Source: JAPLJQ01 sp037143735 (GTDB lineage Bacteria > Desulfobacterota > Syntrophia > Syntrophales > UBA2185). From it: DNA of 21,960 nt. The notes under the pieces were generated by a model. It saw nothing but the letters and a program-made list of their open reading frames with translations. It ran no database searches and was not told where the DNA came from. Positions within the stretch are counted from its first letter, which is position 1. Each line of letters begins with the position of its first letter. Shown in pieces: positions 6,987 to 14,124 of the stretch. The stretch covers positions 1 through 21,960 of the forward strand of contig JBAWYD010000031.1 in assembly GCA_037143735.1 (NCBI GenBank), in the 5' to 3' direction. A program made the translations under genes and the position numbers.

Positions 6987-8339
6987 TCAGCGGTAAAATT
7001 TTGCCAGACGCTCCGGCGAGACGCCTGAGAGATAGAGGGAGATTATAAGCCGGTTGCGGAGGGTGCAATACAAGACGCCCTCCTTTTCCCAGCGGCGCGA
7101 CGATGTTGTAACGGGTGCATCGATGAATGCAATCGGATCCCCCCGTTTCTTGATGCGGCGCATGATTTCCACATCCTCCATGATGGGAATGTCGGCAAAG
7201 CCGCCGATGGCGTTGAAGGAGTCTCGGTGGAAGAAAAGCGCCTGATCGCCGTAGGGAATGCGAGTCACCCGGGAACGCAAAGATGCCGTTTTCTCGATCA
7301 GGCGGAAGACAGGGCGTACGGAAGCGATGGCCAGATCAAAGGCGCCGGCCACGAAAGCGGGATCACGCAACGCCGAATCGATGAGAGTCAGGGCATTGAA
7401 TGGAAGCCGCGTATCGGCATGAAGAAATAAGAGGATATCTCCCCTTGCCAGAGCGGCGCCCCTGTTCATCTGATTTCCCCGCCCCTTTTTGCCGACGGCG
7501 GTGATTACTTTTGTATCTCGGATGGCCCCAATCGTCTTTCCTTCGGGGTCTCCATCCACGACGATGATCTCGTATGAGCCGGTCGCCTCCTGAAGAGTGC
7601 CAATGTGTTCAATGGCGGGATTGATAACAGATTCTTCATTCAGGACAGGAACGATGATGGAGAACAGGGGACGCATCAAAAGCCAGGTCATGGTCTTTGA
7701 TTCGGCAAAATCCGTTTTTTCATTGTCTTTGATCAGGGCGGCGATGTCTTCAGGTCTGTCAATGTCTCTCCAGGGGGGAAGCACATGGACCGGGATTCCG
7801 GCTTCCTGCAGATGCTGCATCGTTTTTTCAAAGACGTTGTCCGTACCCCACGGAATTCCTTCAAAGACCCCGTGGAATGACAATTTTCCGGAAAATCCGA
7901 TCAGGTAATATCCCCCGTCCAACGCGGGTCCGATGACGGCGCCGTGTTTTTCCAGCGCCTGGAATGCCTCTCCGATGATCCGCCGGGGTAGATCGGGGCT
8001 ATCACTCCCGATGACGACTACATACCGGAAGCTTTCTGAAAAACACCGGGTGAATGCATCTTTCATTCTTTCCCCCAGGTCTTCTCCGATCTGGGGCATG
8101 TATGAAAAACCATCGCCGAACTGTTTGATGAAGTCTGTTTTTTTTTCGACGGGATGGTAAGCGACGCGGAACCGGTAATCCCCGCCGGACAATCTGTACA
8201 GCAGATCCTCGATAAAGGAACGGTAAAGAAGGACAACGAGACCCTCATCCCAATGTTGGCAGAGCCTTGATTTGACCTTTCCCTTTTCCGGGTATTTCGC
8301 GAACATGATGAGACATCGATCTTTATTCATCATCTCCAT
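6987..8339 (-). CDS. Fused rSAM/selenodomain-associated transferase 1 and transferase 2
   Basis: This is a 450-residue, two-domain cytoplasmic protein. Residues 1-205 match the TIGR04282 group (DUF2064, nucleotidyltransferase-like GT-A fold): IMFAKYPEKGKVKSRL, IGSDSPDLP (110-118), and GPALDGGYYLIGFS (137-150). Residues about 224-450 are a family-2 glycosyltransferase of the TIGR04283 type: FSIIVPVLNEE, EIIVVDGDPEG, GRGNQMNRGA, the metal-binding-type HADT (297-300), and IMEDVEIMRRI near the acceptor side. In most genomes the two are separate adjacent genes named for their association with the radical SAM/selenodomain protein, which is present here at 4545. The start ATG 8339 is 12 bases after the lysR stop, so the two are probably co-transcribed. 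Neither donor nor acceptor is known. Confidence 0.85.
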   Translation of the reverse strand: MEMMNKDRCLIMFAKYPEKGKVKSRLCQHWDEGLVVLLYRSFIEDLLYRLSGGDYRFRVAYHPVEKKTDFIKQFGDGFSYMPQIGEDLGERMKDAFTRCFSESFRYVVVIGSDSPDLPRRIIGEAFQALEKHGAVIGPALDGGYYLIGFSGKLSFHGVFEGIPWGTDNVFEKTMQHLQEAGIPVHVLPPWRDIDRPEDIAALIKDNEKTDFAESKTMTWLLMRPLFSIIVPVLNEESVINPAIEHIGTLQEATGSYEIIVVDGDPEGKTIGAIRDTKVITAVGKKGRGNQMNRGAALARGDILLFLHADTRLPFNALTLIDSALRDPAFVAGAFDLAIASVRPVFRLIEKTASLRSRVTRIPYGDQALFFHRDSFNAIGGFADIPIMEDVEIMRRIKKRGDPIAFIDAPVTTSSRRWEKEGVLYCTLRNRLIISLYLSGVSPERLAKFYR

Positions 8340-8351
8340 CGGGTTCGCTTT

Positions 8352-9293
8352 TCATTCGGGGATGGCTGCGTAAAGTGGTTGATACTGCTTCACAATGTCG
8401 ATAAAATGTTTGTGGTACTTCATTAAAGAGAATTGCTTTTTATAGATAAGATAAAAATACCTCTCCATGGCACAATCACTTATATTGACCGTCGTCAGCA
8501 AACCCTGGGATAACTCACGCTCGATGGCGAAAACCGACAGGACGGAAACACCCAGACCCGCCAGAATGGCTTCCTTGACGGCTTCGGAACTCCCCATTTC
8601 GCACACCACATTGAAACGGGAGAGATTGGTTCCAAAGTGCCTCTGAAGGCAATCGTCGACAATATCACGTGTGGCCGATCCCTGCTCCCGGACAACAAAG
8701 GGGACTCCGGCAAGTTCTTCCACCGTCACGGCACTGCGCTCAGCCATCGGGTGACCGACGGGAACTGCCAGTACCAGACGATCCTTCCAGAGACTCTTTA
8801 CGATAAGCTTTCTGTTTGCAGGTTCCTTTCCGATAAATCCCAGTTCGGACTGGTCGTTCAGAACGATTTGCAGCGTTTCTTCGCTGTCATGAGTCTGGAT
8901 GTGAATCTGCATATCGGGGTATGTCTGTTTTAAAGGGCCGAGGAGGCGGGGAAGAATATAGGTGGCCGGTATGGTACTTGCCGAGATATAGATGTGACCT
9001 GATTCCTGTTCTTTGAGTCTTCCGATACGTTCTTTCGCATCCTCCCGCAATCGGAGAATCCGCCTTGCATAATCGTAAAGAATCCGACCTTCCGGCGTCA
9101 GGGAAATCCCCGTACTGCTCCGGTTGACCAGGCGCGTTCCTACGGCCTCTTCAAGGTTCTGTATCTGTTTGGTCAATGATGGCTGTGAGAGAAAAAGTTT
9201 TCCGGCAGCTCTAGTAAAACTGCCCGTCTCAACCAGCGCAATGAGAATTTCCATCTGCTGAATAGTGATGTCTTTAAACGTATCAGCACTCAT
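8352..9293 (-). CDS. LysR-family regulator, selenium-metabolism-associated type
   Basis: I take ATG 9293 (313 residues); an in-frame TTG at 9329 would add 12 residues with no support. The N-terminal winged helix-turn-helix spans about residues 6-65 (MEILIALVETGSFTRAAGKLFLSQPSLTKQIQNLEE). The rest is a periplasmic-binding-like effector domain (HIYISASTIPATYILPRLLGPL, then the LAVPVGHP stretch). It is divergent from selD and upstream of the transferase and selenium genes, matching the LysR group annotated with selenium metabolism. An arm of a perfect inverted repeat overlaps its start codon, so autoregulation and control of selD are likely. No clear Shine-Dalgarno precedes the ATG, leaving some doubt on the start. 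The effector is not known. Confidence 0.87.
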   Translation of the reverse strand: MSADTFKDITIQQMEILIALVETGSFTRAAGKLFLSQPSLTKQIQNLEEAVGTRLVNRSSTGISLTPEGRILYDYARRILRLREDAKERIGRLKEQESGHIYISASTIPATYILPRLLGPLKQTYPDMQIHIQTHDSEETLQIVLNDQSELGFIGKEPANRKLIVKSLWKDRLVLAVPVGHPMAERSAVTVEELAGVPFVVREQGSATRDIVDDCLQRHFGTNLSRFNVVCEMGSSEAVKEAILAGLGVSVLSVFAIERELSQGLLTTVNISDCAMERYFYLIYKKQFSLMKYHKHFIDIVKQYQPLYAAIPE

Positions 9294-9381
9294 ACAATAA
9301 TTACTATCACAACCGCGCCTCTCAGGCAAAGGTTAAGTGGTTTTTAGATTAATCACTTGACTGAATGGGTAATTATTGTAT
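9292..9381. promoter_or_regulatory. 13-bp perfect inverted repeat in the lysR-selD intergenic region
   Basis: ATACAATAATTAC (9292-9304) is the exact reverse complement of GTAATTATTGTAT (9369-9381), with 64 bases between arms. The left arm covers the lysR start codon and the right arm lies in the spacer and -10 of the selD promoter. The AT-rich ATAC...GTAT character is in keeping with LysR-type sites. The arrangement suggests two operator sites bound by the divergently encoded regulator. Confidence 0.6.
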
Positions 9382-9384
9382 ATT
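9357..9384 (+). promoter_or_regulatory. Sigma70-type promoter of selD
   Basis: TTGACT (9357-9362), a 16-base spacer and TATATT (9379-9384) form a good -35/-10 pair on the + strand. Transcription would start near 9391, giving a 5' untranslated region of about 120 bases before selD ATG 9511. The right arm of the 13-bp inverted repeat overlaps the spacer and -10. Confidence 0.6.
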
Positions 9385-9510
9385 TCTCAAAAAATTCAAT
9401 GTGATTTGTTTTCTCCCATCTGGCAAGTGTATTTAAGGGAGGCATTGGATCAAAGTATTTTATGAGAATATGGTGGGACGACTGTAGAAGATTTAAATTT
9501 GGATTGAACG

Positions 9511-10563
9511 ATGAATGAAAACAAAAATATCCGTCTGACGGAAACGGTTCACGGGGCCGGTTGAGCCTGTAAACTCGGTCCGGGCGACCTGCACGAAGCC
9601 TTGCGAGATTTGCCTTTGATATCCGATCCGAATCTAATTGTCGGTATGGAGCACGGGGAAGACGCCGGGGTCTATAAACTCCGGGATGATCTGGCCATTA
9701 TCCAGACGGTGGATTTTTTTACCCCCATCGTCGACGATCCCTATACCTTCGGCCAGATTGCCGTGACCAATGCCCTGAGCGACGTCTATGCCATGGGAGG
9801 CAAACCCTTGACGGCGATGAACATCGTTTGCTTTCCTGTAAAAAAGATGGACATCGCCATTCTCAGAGAAATCATGCGGGGCGGTCTCGATAAGATGCAA
9901 GAAGCGGGCGTCCTCCTTATCGGGGGCCACAGCGTTGAAGATGATGAGCTGAAGTATGGGCTTTCCGTGACTGGTGTCATTCATCCCGATAAAGTCCTCC
10001 TCAACAGAGGGGGAAGGGTGGGGGACAGCCTGATTCTCACCAAGCCACTCGGTACCGGTATTGTCAGCACGGCGCTAAAGGGGAACGTGGCAGACGAAGC
10101 CTTGGTGGCAAAATCGATAACGGCCATGACTACCCTCAACAAAACGGCGGCAGAACTGATGATGGAGACGCCGGATGTGCATGCCTGCACCGATGTCACC
10201 GGTTTCGGCCTTTTGGGGCATGCCGCGGAGATGATCGAGGGGTCTGATGTGGGCATGGTGATCCATGCGGCTGCTGTTCCATTTTTCCCTGGAATACGGG
10301 AGTTTGTCGAAATGGGAGTCGTACCGGGAGGTCTGCACCGGAACAGAGACTTCCGCAAATCCATCATGGATATCAACCCCGATTGTCCTGACTGGATGGT
10401 GGACATTTTCTTTGATCCGCAGACAGCGGGAGGGTTGCTCATCGCCGTTTCCGGAAATCATGTGGAAGACTTAATCAGGAAAATGCATGACCGGGGTGTC
10501 ACGGAGGCGGCCGTCATCGGAGAGATCGCTGCAGAACCAAAGGGGAGAATTCATCTCGTATGA
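9511..10563 (+). CDS. selD: Selenide, water dikinase (selenophosphate synthetase), selenocysteine-containing
   Basis: SelD makes selenophosphate from selenide and ATP, the selenium donor for selenocysteine and 2-selenouridine. The frame begins at ATG 9511 and runs through an in-frame UGA at 9562-9564 to the stop at 10561-10563, giving 350 residues, the normal family length. The N-terminus reads ETVHGAGUACKLGPGDL, so the UGA falls exactly where homologues have the catalytic Cys or Sec; Lys21 matches the essential lysine. The rest shows SelD motifs: EDAGVYKL, DFFTPIVDDPYTFGQIAVTNALSDVYAMGG, GGHSVED, CTDVTGFGLLGHA and FDPQTAGGLL. An ORF starting at TTG 9601 is an artefact of the UGA. The ribosome-binding site is weak (GGA at 9501-9503). 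It implies that selA, selB and selC exist elsewhere in the genome. Confidence 0.95.
9562..9593 (+). promoter_or_regulatory. UGA selenocysteine codon with SECIS-like hairpin
   Basis: Downstream of UGA (9562-9564) the RNA can pair GGUC (9577-9580) with GACC (9586-9589) around the loop CGGGC (9581-9585), with a possible lower pair UGU (9568-9570)/GCA (9591-9593). The loop begins 17 bases after the UGA and has G at its second position, as expected for bacterial SECIS elements read by SelB. The upper stem is short, so folding should be calculated. Confidence 0.65.
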
Positions 10564-10603
10564 ATCATGTTTGGGGAAGTACTCTCAAAGGGAAGACGTT
10601 TCC

Positions 10604-11650
10604 ATGAAGCGTATTGAGTCCCTCCTCATCAAAGAGGAGACATTGCACAATGTCATCAAGCTGAAATCCATGGTCCGGCAAAACGATACCCTTGCCGTGC
10701 TCATGTATGGCAGCCCCGACCCCGATGCCGTCGCGTCGGCAATGGCCCTTCATGAGCTTCTGAAACAGATGGTCGGACTTTCCGGGAGTATCTTTGCTGC
10801 GACGGAGCCGATCGTTCGGCAGCAGAATATTGAATTTGTCCGGGCGATGAAAGTGGACATCCAATTGTTGCACCAGATTGACCTGAAGGCATACAGGATG
10901 ATTGCCGTTATTGATGCACAACCCACTTTCTTCGGTGAGGCCCTCAAAGATATTCAACCCCGGATCGTCCTGGATCATCATCCCTGCACAACGGTATGGC
11001 ATGCGGAACTGGCGGACATCCGGGAAAACTACGGGGCATTGTCCACCATCATGACGGAGTATCTCCTGGCCGCGAAGGTGAAAATCCCGAAAAGGCTCTA
11101 TACGGCCTTGCTCTATGGGATCAAAACGGATACAAACAATTTCGAGAGGGATGTGATTCTTGAAGATATGAGCGCCTATTACCTCAATTTTGCCCGTGCC
11201 AATCGACAACTTGTCCGGCGCATAGAATTGAATCAAATTCCCGAACGTTTTCTCAAATACTATGACCATTCGTATCACCACAGACGTCGCTATCGGGACA
11301 GGATTGTCAGTTTCCTTGGCAGGGTGGAAAGTGTAGATGTCTGCGTACAGGTGGCAGATTTTTACCTACGCCTGGTGGATATTTATTATGTCATTGTTGC
11401 GGGAATCGTGAAGGACAAGCTTGTTATCATCTTCAGGGGTGATGGCTATCGTCAGGATTGCGGGGCAATTGCGCAAAAGGCTTTCGGAACCTACGGCAGT
11501 GCCGGCGGCCATAGAAGTGCGGCCCGGGTTGAGATTCCCATCGATACGATCAAAGATGTCCTCCACCATGACCTTTCTCAGGAAGCGGTGGATCATTTTC
11601 TCGTCCAGCGTCTGCATAGAAAACGCAGCCTCACGGGCCATGTCAAGTAA
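10604..11650 (+). CDS. DHH-family phosphoesterase, NrnA/RecJ-like
   Basis: I choose ATG 10604 (348 residues), preceded by AAAGGGAAG; the frame extends further upstream but would overlap selD. Conserved motifs are SPDPDAVASAMAL (motif I with the metal-binding Asp pair), VIDAQP (motif II), the signature VLDHHP (motif III), and in the C-terminal DHHA1 domain the substrate-binding GSAGGH. Family members are Mn-dependent enzymes that hydrolyse short oligoribonucleotides (nanoRNase), pAp or cyclic dinucleotides. It lies 40 bases downstream of selD on the same strand and may be co-transcribed with it, though no functional link to selenium is known. The precise substrate cannot be decided from motifs alone. 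Confidence 0.82.
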   Translation: MKRIESLLIKEETLHNVIKLKSMVRQNDTLAVLMYGSPDPDAVASAMALHELLKQMVGLSGSIFAATEPIVRQQNIEFVRAMKVDIQLLHQIDLKAYRMIAVIDAQPTFFGEALKDIQPRIVLDHHPCTTVWHAELADIRENYGALSTIMTEYLLAAKVKIPKRLYTALLYGIKTDTNNFERDVILEDMSAYYLNFARANRQLVRRIELNQIPERFLKYYDHSYHHRRRYRDRIVSFLGRVESVDVCVQVADFYLRLVDIYYVIVAGIVKDKLVIIFRGDGYRQDCGAIAQKAFGTYGSAGGHRSAARVEIPIDTIKDVLHHDLSQEAVDHFLVQRLHRKRSLTGHVK

Positions 11651-11698
11651 TATGGGGGTCAGTTTAAAAACAGGCCCCAACCATAATCCGATCACATC

Positions 11699-12514
11699 AT
11701 GAAACGTCTTTTTACATTATTGGGTATCGTTGTCGTCCTTTTGTCGGGAGTTGCACTCGTTTCATTCTGGTCAAGAAGTCCGGCGTCATCAAACGATACG
11801 ATGGTTCGTCCCGGCGTTCCGATCTATACATACAGAATCGTGAAGACCTATCCCCATGATAAAGCAGCATTCACGCAGGGGCTGGTATTTGAGAATGGTT
11901 ATCTGTATGAGGGAACGGGCCTGCACGGACATTCAACTTTGCGCAAGGTGGAATTGGAGACGGGCAGGGTTGTGAAAAATATCAACCTCAAAACCAGATA
12001 TTTCGGCGAGGGCATTACCCTTTGGGGGAACCGGATTATCCAGTTGACTTACAGATCCCGGGTCGGGCTGGTATATGACAAAAGCAGTTTCAGCCTCTTG
12101 AAAACATTTCCTTATCCTGCTGAAGGGTGGGGGATCACCCACGATGGGAAACGGCTCATTGCAAGTGATGGCACGTCGAATCTGCATTTTCTTGATCCGG
12201 AAACTTTCAAAGAAATGAGGACGGTGGCCGTTCATGATCATCGCGGGGCGATTATGGGCCTCAATGAGCTGGAATTCGTTCGGGGGGAGATCTTTGCCAA
12301 TATCTGGCAGGAGGATCGTATCGCCAGAATTGACCCGGAAACGGGACGCATTACAGGATGGATTGAATTGCAGGGGCTATTAAGGTCTTCGGACATTTTG
12401 GGAGACGTTGACGTCTTAAATGGAATAGCCTATGATTCCGCAAATCATAGGCTGTTTGTAACGGGGAAACTTTGGCCGAAGCTCTTTGAGATTGAGTTGA
12501 TCCGCCGGGAATAA
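11699..12514 (+). CDS. Glutaminyl-peptide cyclotransferase, beta-propeller type
   Basis: This is a 271-residue protein starting at ATG 11699, with an uncleaved or cleavable N-terminal hydrophobic segment (LFTLLGIVVVLLSGVALVSFW), so it is exported or membrane-anchored. It matches the plant/bacterial glutamine cyclotransferase family (PF05096): YPHDKAAFTQGLVFENGYLYEGTG, FGEGITLWGNRIIQLTY, GWGITHDGKRLIASDGT, LNELEFVRGEIFANIWQEDRI, and the closing LNGIAYDSANHRLFVTGKLWPKLFEI. These enzymes convert N-terminal glutamine to pyroglutamate on exported proteins. The ribosome-binding site is poor. It ends three bases from the stop of the convergent FmdB gene, leaving no room for a normal terminator between them. 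Confidence 0.88.
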   Translation: MKRLFTLLGIVVVLLSGVALVSFWSRSPASSNDTMVRPGVPIYTYRIVKTYPHDKAAFTQGLVFENGYLYEGTGLHGHSTLRKVELETGRVVKNINLKTRYFGEGITLWGNRIIQLTYRSRVGLVYDKSSFSLLKTFPYPAEGWGITHDGKRLIASDGTSNLHFLDPETFKEMRTVAVHDHRGAIMGLNELEFVRGEIFANIWQEDRIARIDPETGRITGWIELQGLLRSSDILGDVDVLNGIAYDSANHRLFVTGKLWPKLFEIELIRRE

Positions 12515-12517
12515 TCT

Positions 12518-12808
12518 TTATGAATCTTCCTTCCCCGTGCTTGTGCTTGCGGAAGATTCACTTGTGACGGATTCGGTCGATGGGGGTGTTGAGGAATCCT
12601 CTTTTTTAGCTTCACCGGCCGGCGCTTTCTTTCCGCCGTAGTCGGTGACATACCAGCCGCTGCCTTTAAGATGAAAGGCAGAAAGAGAAATCAGCTTATG
12701 GGCCGGACCTTTACAGAACTTGCAGGTGTTTACGGCCGGATCCGAAATCTTCTGAAACAACTCAAATTCTTTACCGCACTTTTTACATCTATACTCATAA
12801 ATTGGCAT
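12518..12808 (-). CDS. FmdB-family zinc-ribbon regulatory protein
   Basis: ATG 12808 is the start, with GGAGG six bases upstream, giving 96 residues. The N-terminus MPIYEYRC and the two CxxC pairs (Cys8/Cys11 and Cys29/Cys32) define the FmdB zinc ribbon. It is followed by the usual HKLISLSAFHLKGSGWYVTDY segment. The C-terminal 35 or so residues are a low-complexity tail rich in Ser, Thr, Glu and Lys. FmdB proteins are widespread and poorly understood; a regulatory role is often assumed. It lies 21 bases after the HExxH gene and is probably co-transcribed with it from the promoter at 13392-13419. Confidence 0.88.
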   Translation of the reverse strand: MPIYEYRCKKCGKEFELFQKISDPAVNTCKFCKGPAHKLISLSAFHLKGSGWYVTDYGGKKAPAGEAKKEDSSTPPSTESVTSESSASTSTGKEDS

Positions 12809-12829
12809 CAAAAGCCTCCAACGTTTTTT

Positions 12830-13360
12830 TCAATTACAAAAATCGCCTATTTTGTAGCGATTGCTGAAACAATCCAGGACAATCTTCAGGTCGGAATACA
12901 TGCCGGACTGAAGCATGTCTCTTGTGATCGCATGGACTTTTTCTTCTTCCGTTTCCTTTTCTTTTATGGGTGCATCAAATCCGATTTCCCCGTTGTCAAA
13001 CCGTATGATATGGACAATCTCATGAGCTGCTATGTACAACATGAGCGGCGTCAGTTTAATAAAAGAATGACCTCTTTCAACGGCGTCTAATATCTGGTTA
13101 TCCTGAAGACAGATTCTATAGAAATGAAAACCTTCGGGAGAGGTTGCCTTCTCCTCTTTCTTATAATGGTACTTGCATAGGTGAGCAAAGGCTCCGTTTT
13201 TTACCTCATGGTCTTCAAGATAAGCCAAGGTCTTGACATCATAACGGTGCGACCTCACTTTATCGGGGCTCAGACGAAAATAATGACCCGCCAGCTTCTC
13301 TGCATGCTGGAATGCGTTATTTGCCTGGGTCATTTGTAATGGATTAAAGTACATGGCCAC
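12830..13360 (-). CDS. Small HExxH-motif protein, putative zinc metalloprotease, uncharacterised
   Basis: The GTG at 13360 is favoured over ATG 13354 because TGGAG lies at correct spacing for it; the protein is 176 residues. It has no signal peptide and is predicted cytoplasmic. The segment MLYIAAHEIVHIIRF contains H113-E114-xx-H117, the zincin metal-binding and catalytic motif, on a hydrophobic helix; the acidic stretch KEKETEEEKVHAIT (from about 133) could supply a third zinc ligand. The N-terminal half is helical with many His and Lys residues. I do not recognise a named family. It has its own strong promoter with an overlapping palindrome, unlike the neighbouring mla genes, and is followed by fmdB. 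Confidence 0.72.
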   Translation of the reverse strand: MAMYFNPLQMTQANNAFQHAEKLAGHYFRLSPDKVRSHRYDVKTLAYLEDHEVKNGAFAHLCKYHYKKEEKATSPEGFHFYRICLQDNQILDAVERGHSFIKLTPLMLYIAAHEIVHIIRFDNGEIGFDAPIKEKETEEEKVHAITRDMLQSGMYSDLKIVLDCFSNRYKIGDFCN

Positions 13361-13370
13361 TTAATCTCCA

Positions 13371-13385
13371 GAACATCCGATGTTC
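13371..13385. promoter_or_regulatory. 15-bp palindrome overlapping the expected transcription start
   Basis: GAACAT CCG ATGTTC is a perfect 6+6 bp palindrome with a three-base centre. It lies six bases downstream of the -10 of the HExxH gene promoter and ten bases upstream of its GTG, an ideal position for a repressor. It resembles an SOS box (GAAC...GTTC) but the gap between half-sites is seven, not four as in the Gram-positive LexA box, so I do not assign LexA. Confidence 0.5.
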
Positions 13386-13391
13386 GGCACT

Positions 13392-13419
13392 AATATAGTC
13401 ATCGTTCTTCTTTTGTCAA
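13392..13419 (-). promoter_or_regulatory. Strong sigma70-type promoter of the HExxH-fmdB unit
   Basis: On the - strand a perfect -35 TTGACA (13414-13419) and a -10 TATATT (13392-13397) are separated by 16 bases. It sits in the 92-base gap between mlaC and the HExxH gene, so these two genes are separately transcribed from the mla operon or reinforced within it. Confidence 0.65.
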
Positions 13420-13452
13420 TATATTCTTCAATTTGATCTGTTGCTTCACTTC

Positions 13453-14094
13453 TTATCTTTTCTCTTCCCTGGAGGTTTTGGCAGATTCCTTGACTTTGAA
13501 TTCCCGGGTTTTCATTCTCTTCACCAGTGACTCGTAAGAGGATCCCGTGATGACTTCGTTGAACTGAACCCGGTAGTTATTCACCGCGCTGATTCCCTCG
13601 ATGATCACGTCATACCCAAGCCATTTTTCTCCCTTCTTGATGAGACGGTAATCGACGCTGTATTCCTGCTCCTTTTTTTTGTTTATCACCTTGGTCTTCA
13701 CAACCGCCTTGTTTCCATCGACGACTTCTGACACATAGATTATTTGTTCCCCTGCGTAAATGTCCAGCTTTTCACTGTATGTCCTCTTCAGGAGATCCCG
13801 AAACAGGTTTAAAAATTCTTCCTTTTCCCGAGGAGACCTCTTCCTCCAGTGCTGTGCCAGAGCCCTCCTACCCACTTCCTGCCAGTCGATCATGTCTTCC
13901 ACTATATTAGTGACCATCTGCCTTCTCTTTTCCTTGTTTCCCTTCAGGGCAGGGTCATTTAGTATTTTCATGACCTTATCCGCTTTTTCCCTTACTTGCG
14001 CCATTGGCGGCTCAGCCGCCACTGCAGGGAAAACCCAGAAGAAAGCGGCAAAAAGACACATGATGCATGCAATCAATAATTTAGTTTGTTTCAT
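13453..14094 (-). CDS. mlaC: MlaC-type periplasmic phospholipid-binding protein
   Basis: ATG 14094 is chosen (213 residues) because GAGGA is just upstream; ten further upstream codons in frame are not supported. Residues 1-26 are a signal peptide (LLIACIMCLFAAFFWVFPAVAA). The mature protein shows the Ttg2D/MlaC pattern: IVEDMIDWQEVGRRALAQHWRK, KEEFLNLFRDLLKRTYSEKLD, then strands around VVKTKVINKKKEQEYSVDYRL and GYDVIIEGISAVNNYRVQFNEV. MlaC ferries phospholipids between the MlaFED complex in the inner membrane and MlaA in the outer membrane. It is the last gene of the operon. The C-terminal tail is rich in Lys, Arg and Glu. Confidence 0.9.
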   Translation of the reverse strand: MKQTKLLIACIMCLFAAFFWVFPAVAAEPPMAQVREKADKVMKILNDPALKGNKEKRRQMVTNIVEDMIDWQEVGRRALAQHWRKRSPREKEEFLNLFRDLLKRTYSEKLDIYAGEQIIYVSEVVDGNKAVVKTKVINKKKEQEYSVDYRLIKKGEKWLGYDVIIEGISAVNNYRVQFNEVITGSSYESLVKRMKTREFKVKESAKTSREEKR

Positions 14095-14124
14095 TACCCG
14101 TCCTCTTTCCTGAAGATGGTTCAA

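Noticed and set aside
9601..10563. selD starting at TTG 9601
   Set aside because: It would lack the catalytic N-terminal loop; the upstream frame through UGA 9562-9564 restores the conserved SelD N-terminus.
10565..11281. 238-residue ORF on the - strand
   Set aside because: It is antisense to the DHH phosphoesterase with intact catalytic motifs.
11653..11683. GGGGTC...GGCCCC hairpin after the DHH gene
   Set aside because: The stem is short with a wobble pair and a 12-base loop, and no T-run follows, so no terminator is called.
13371..13385. LexA/SOS box call for the palindrome
   Set aside because: Half-sites GAAC and GTTC are seven bases apart, not matching the LexA boxes I know; kept only as a generic operator candidate.
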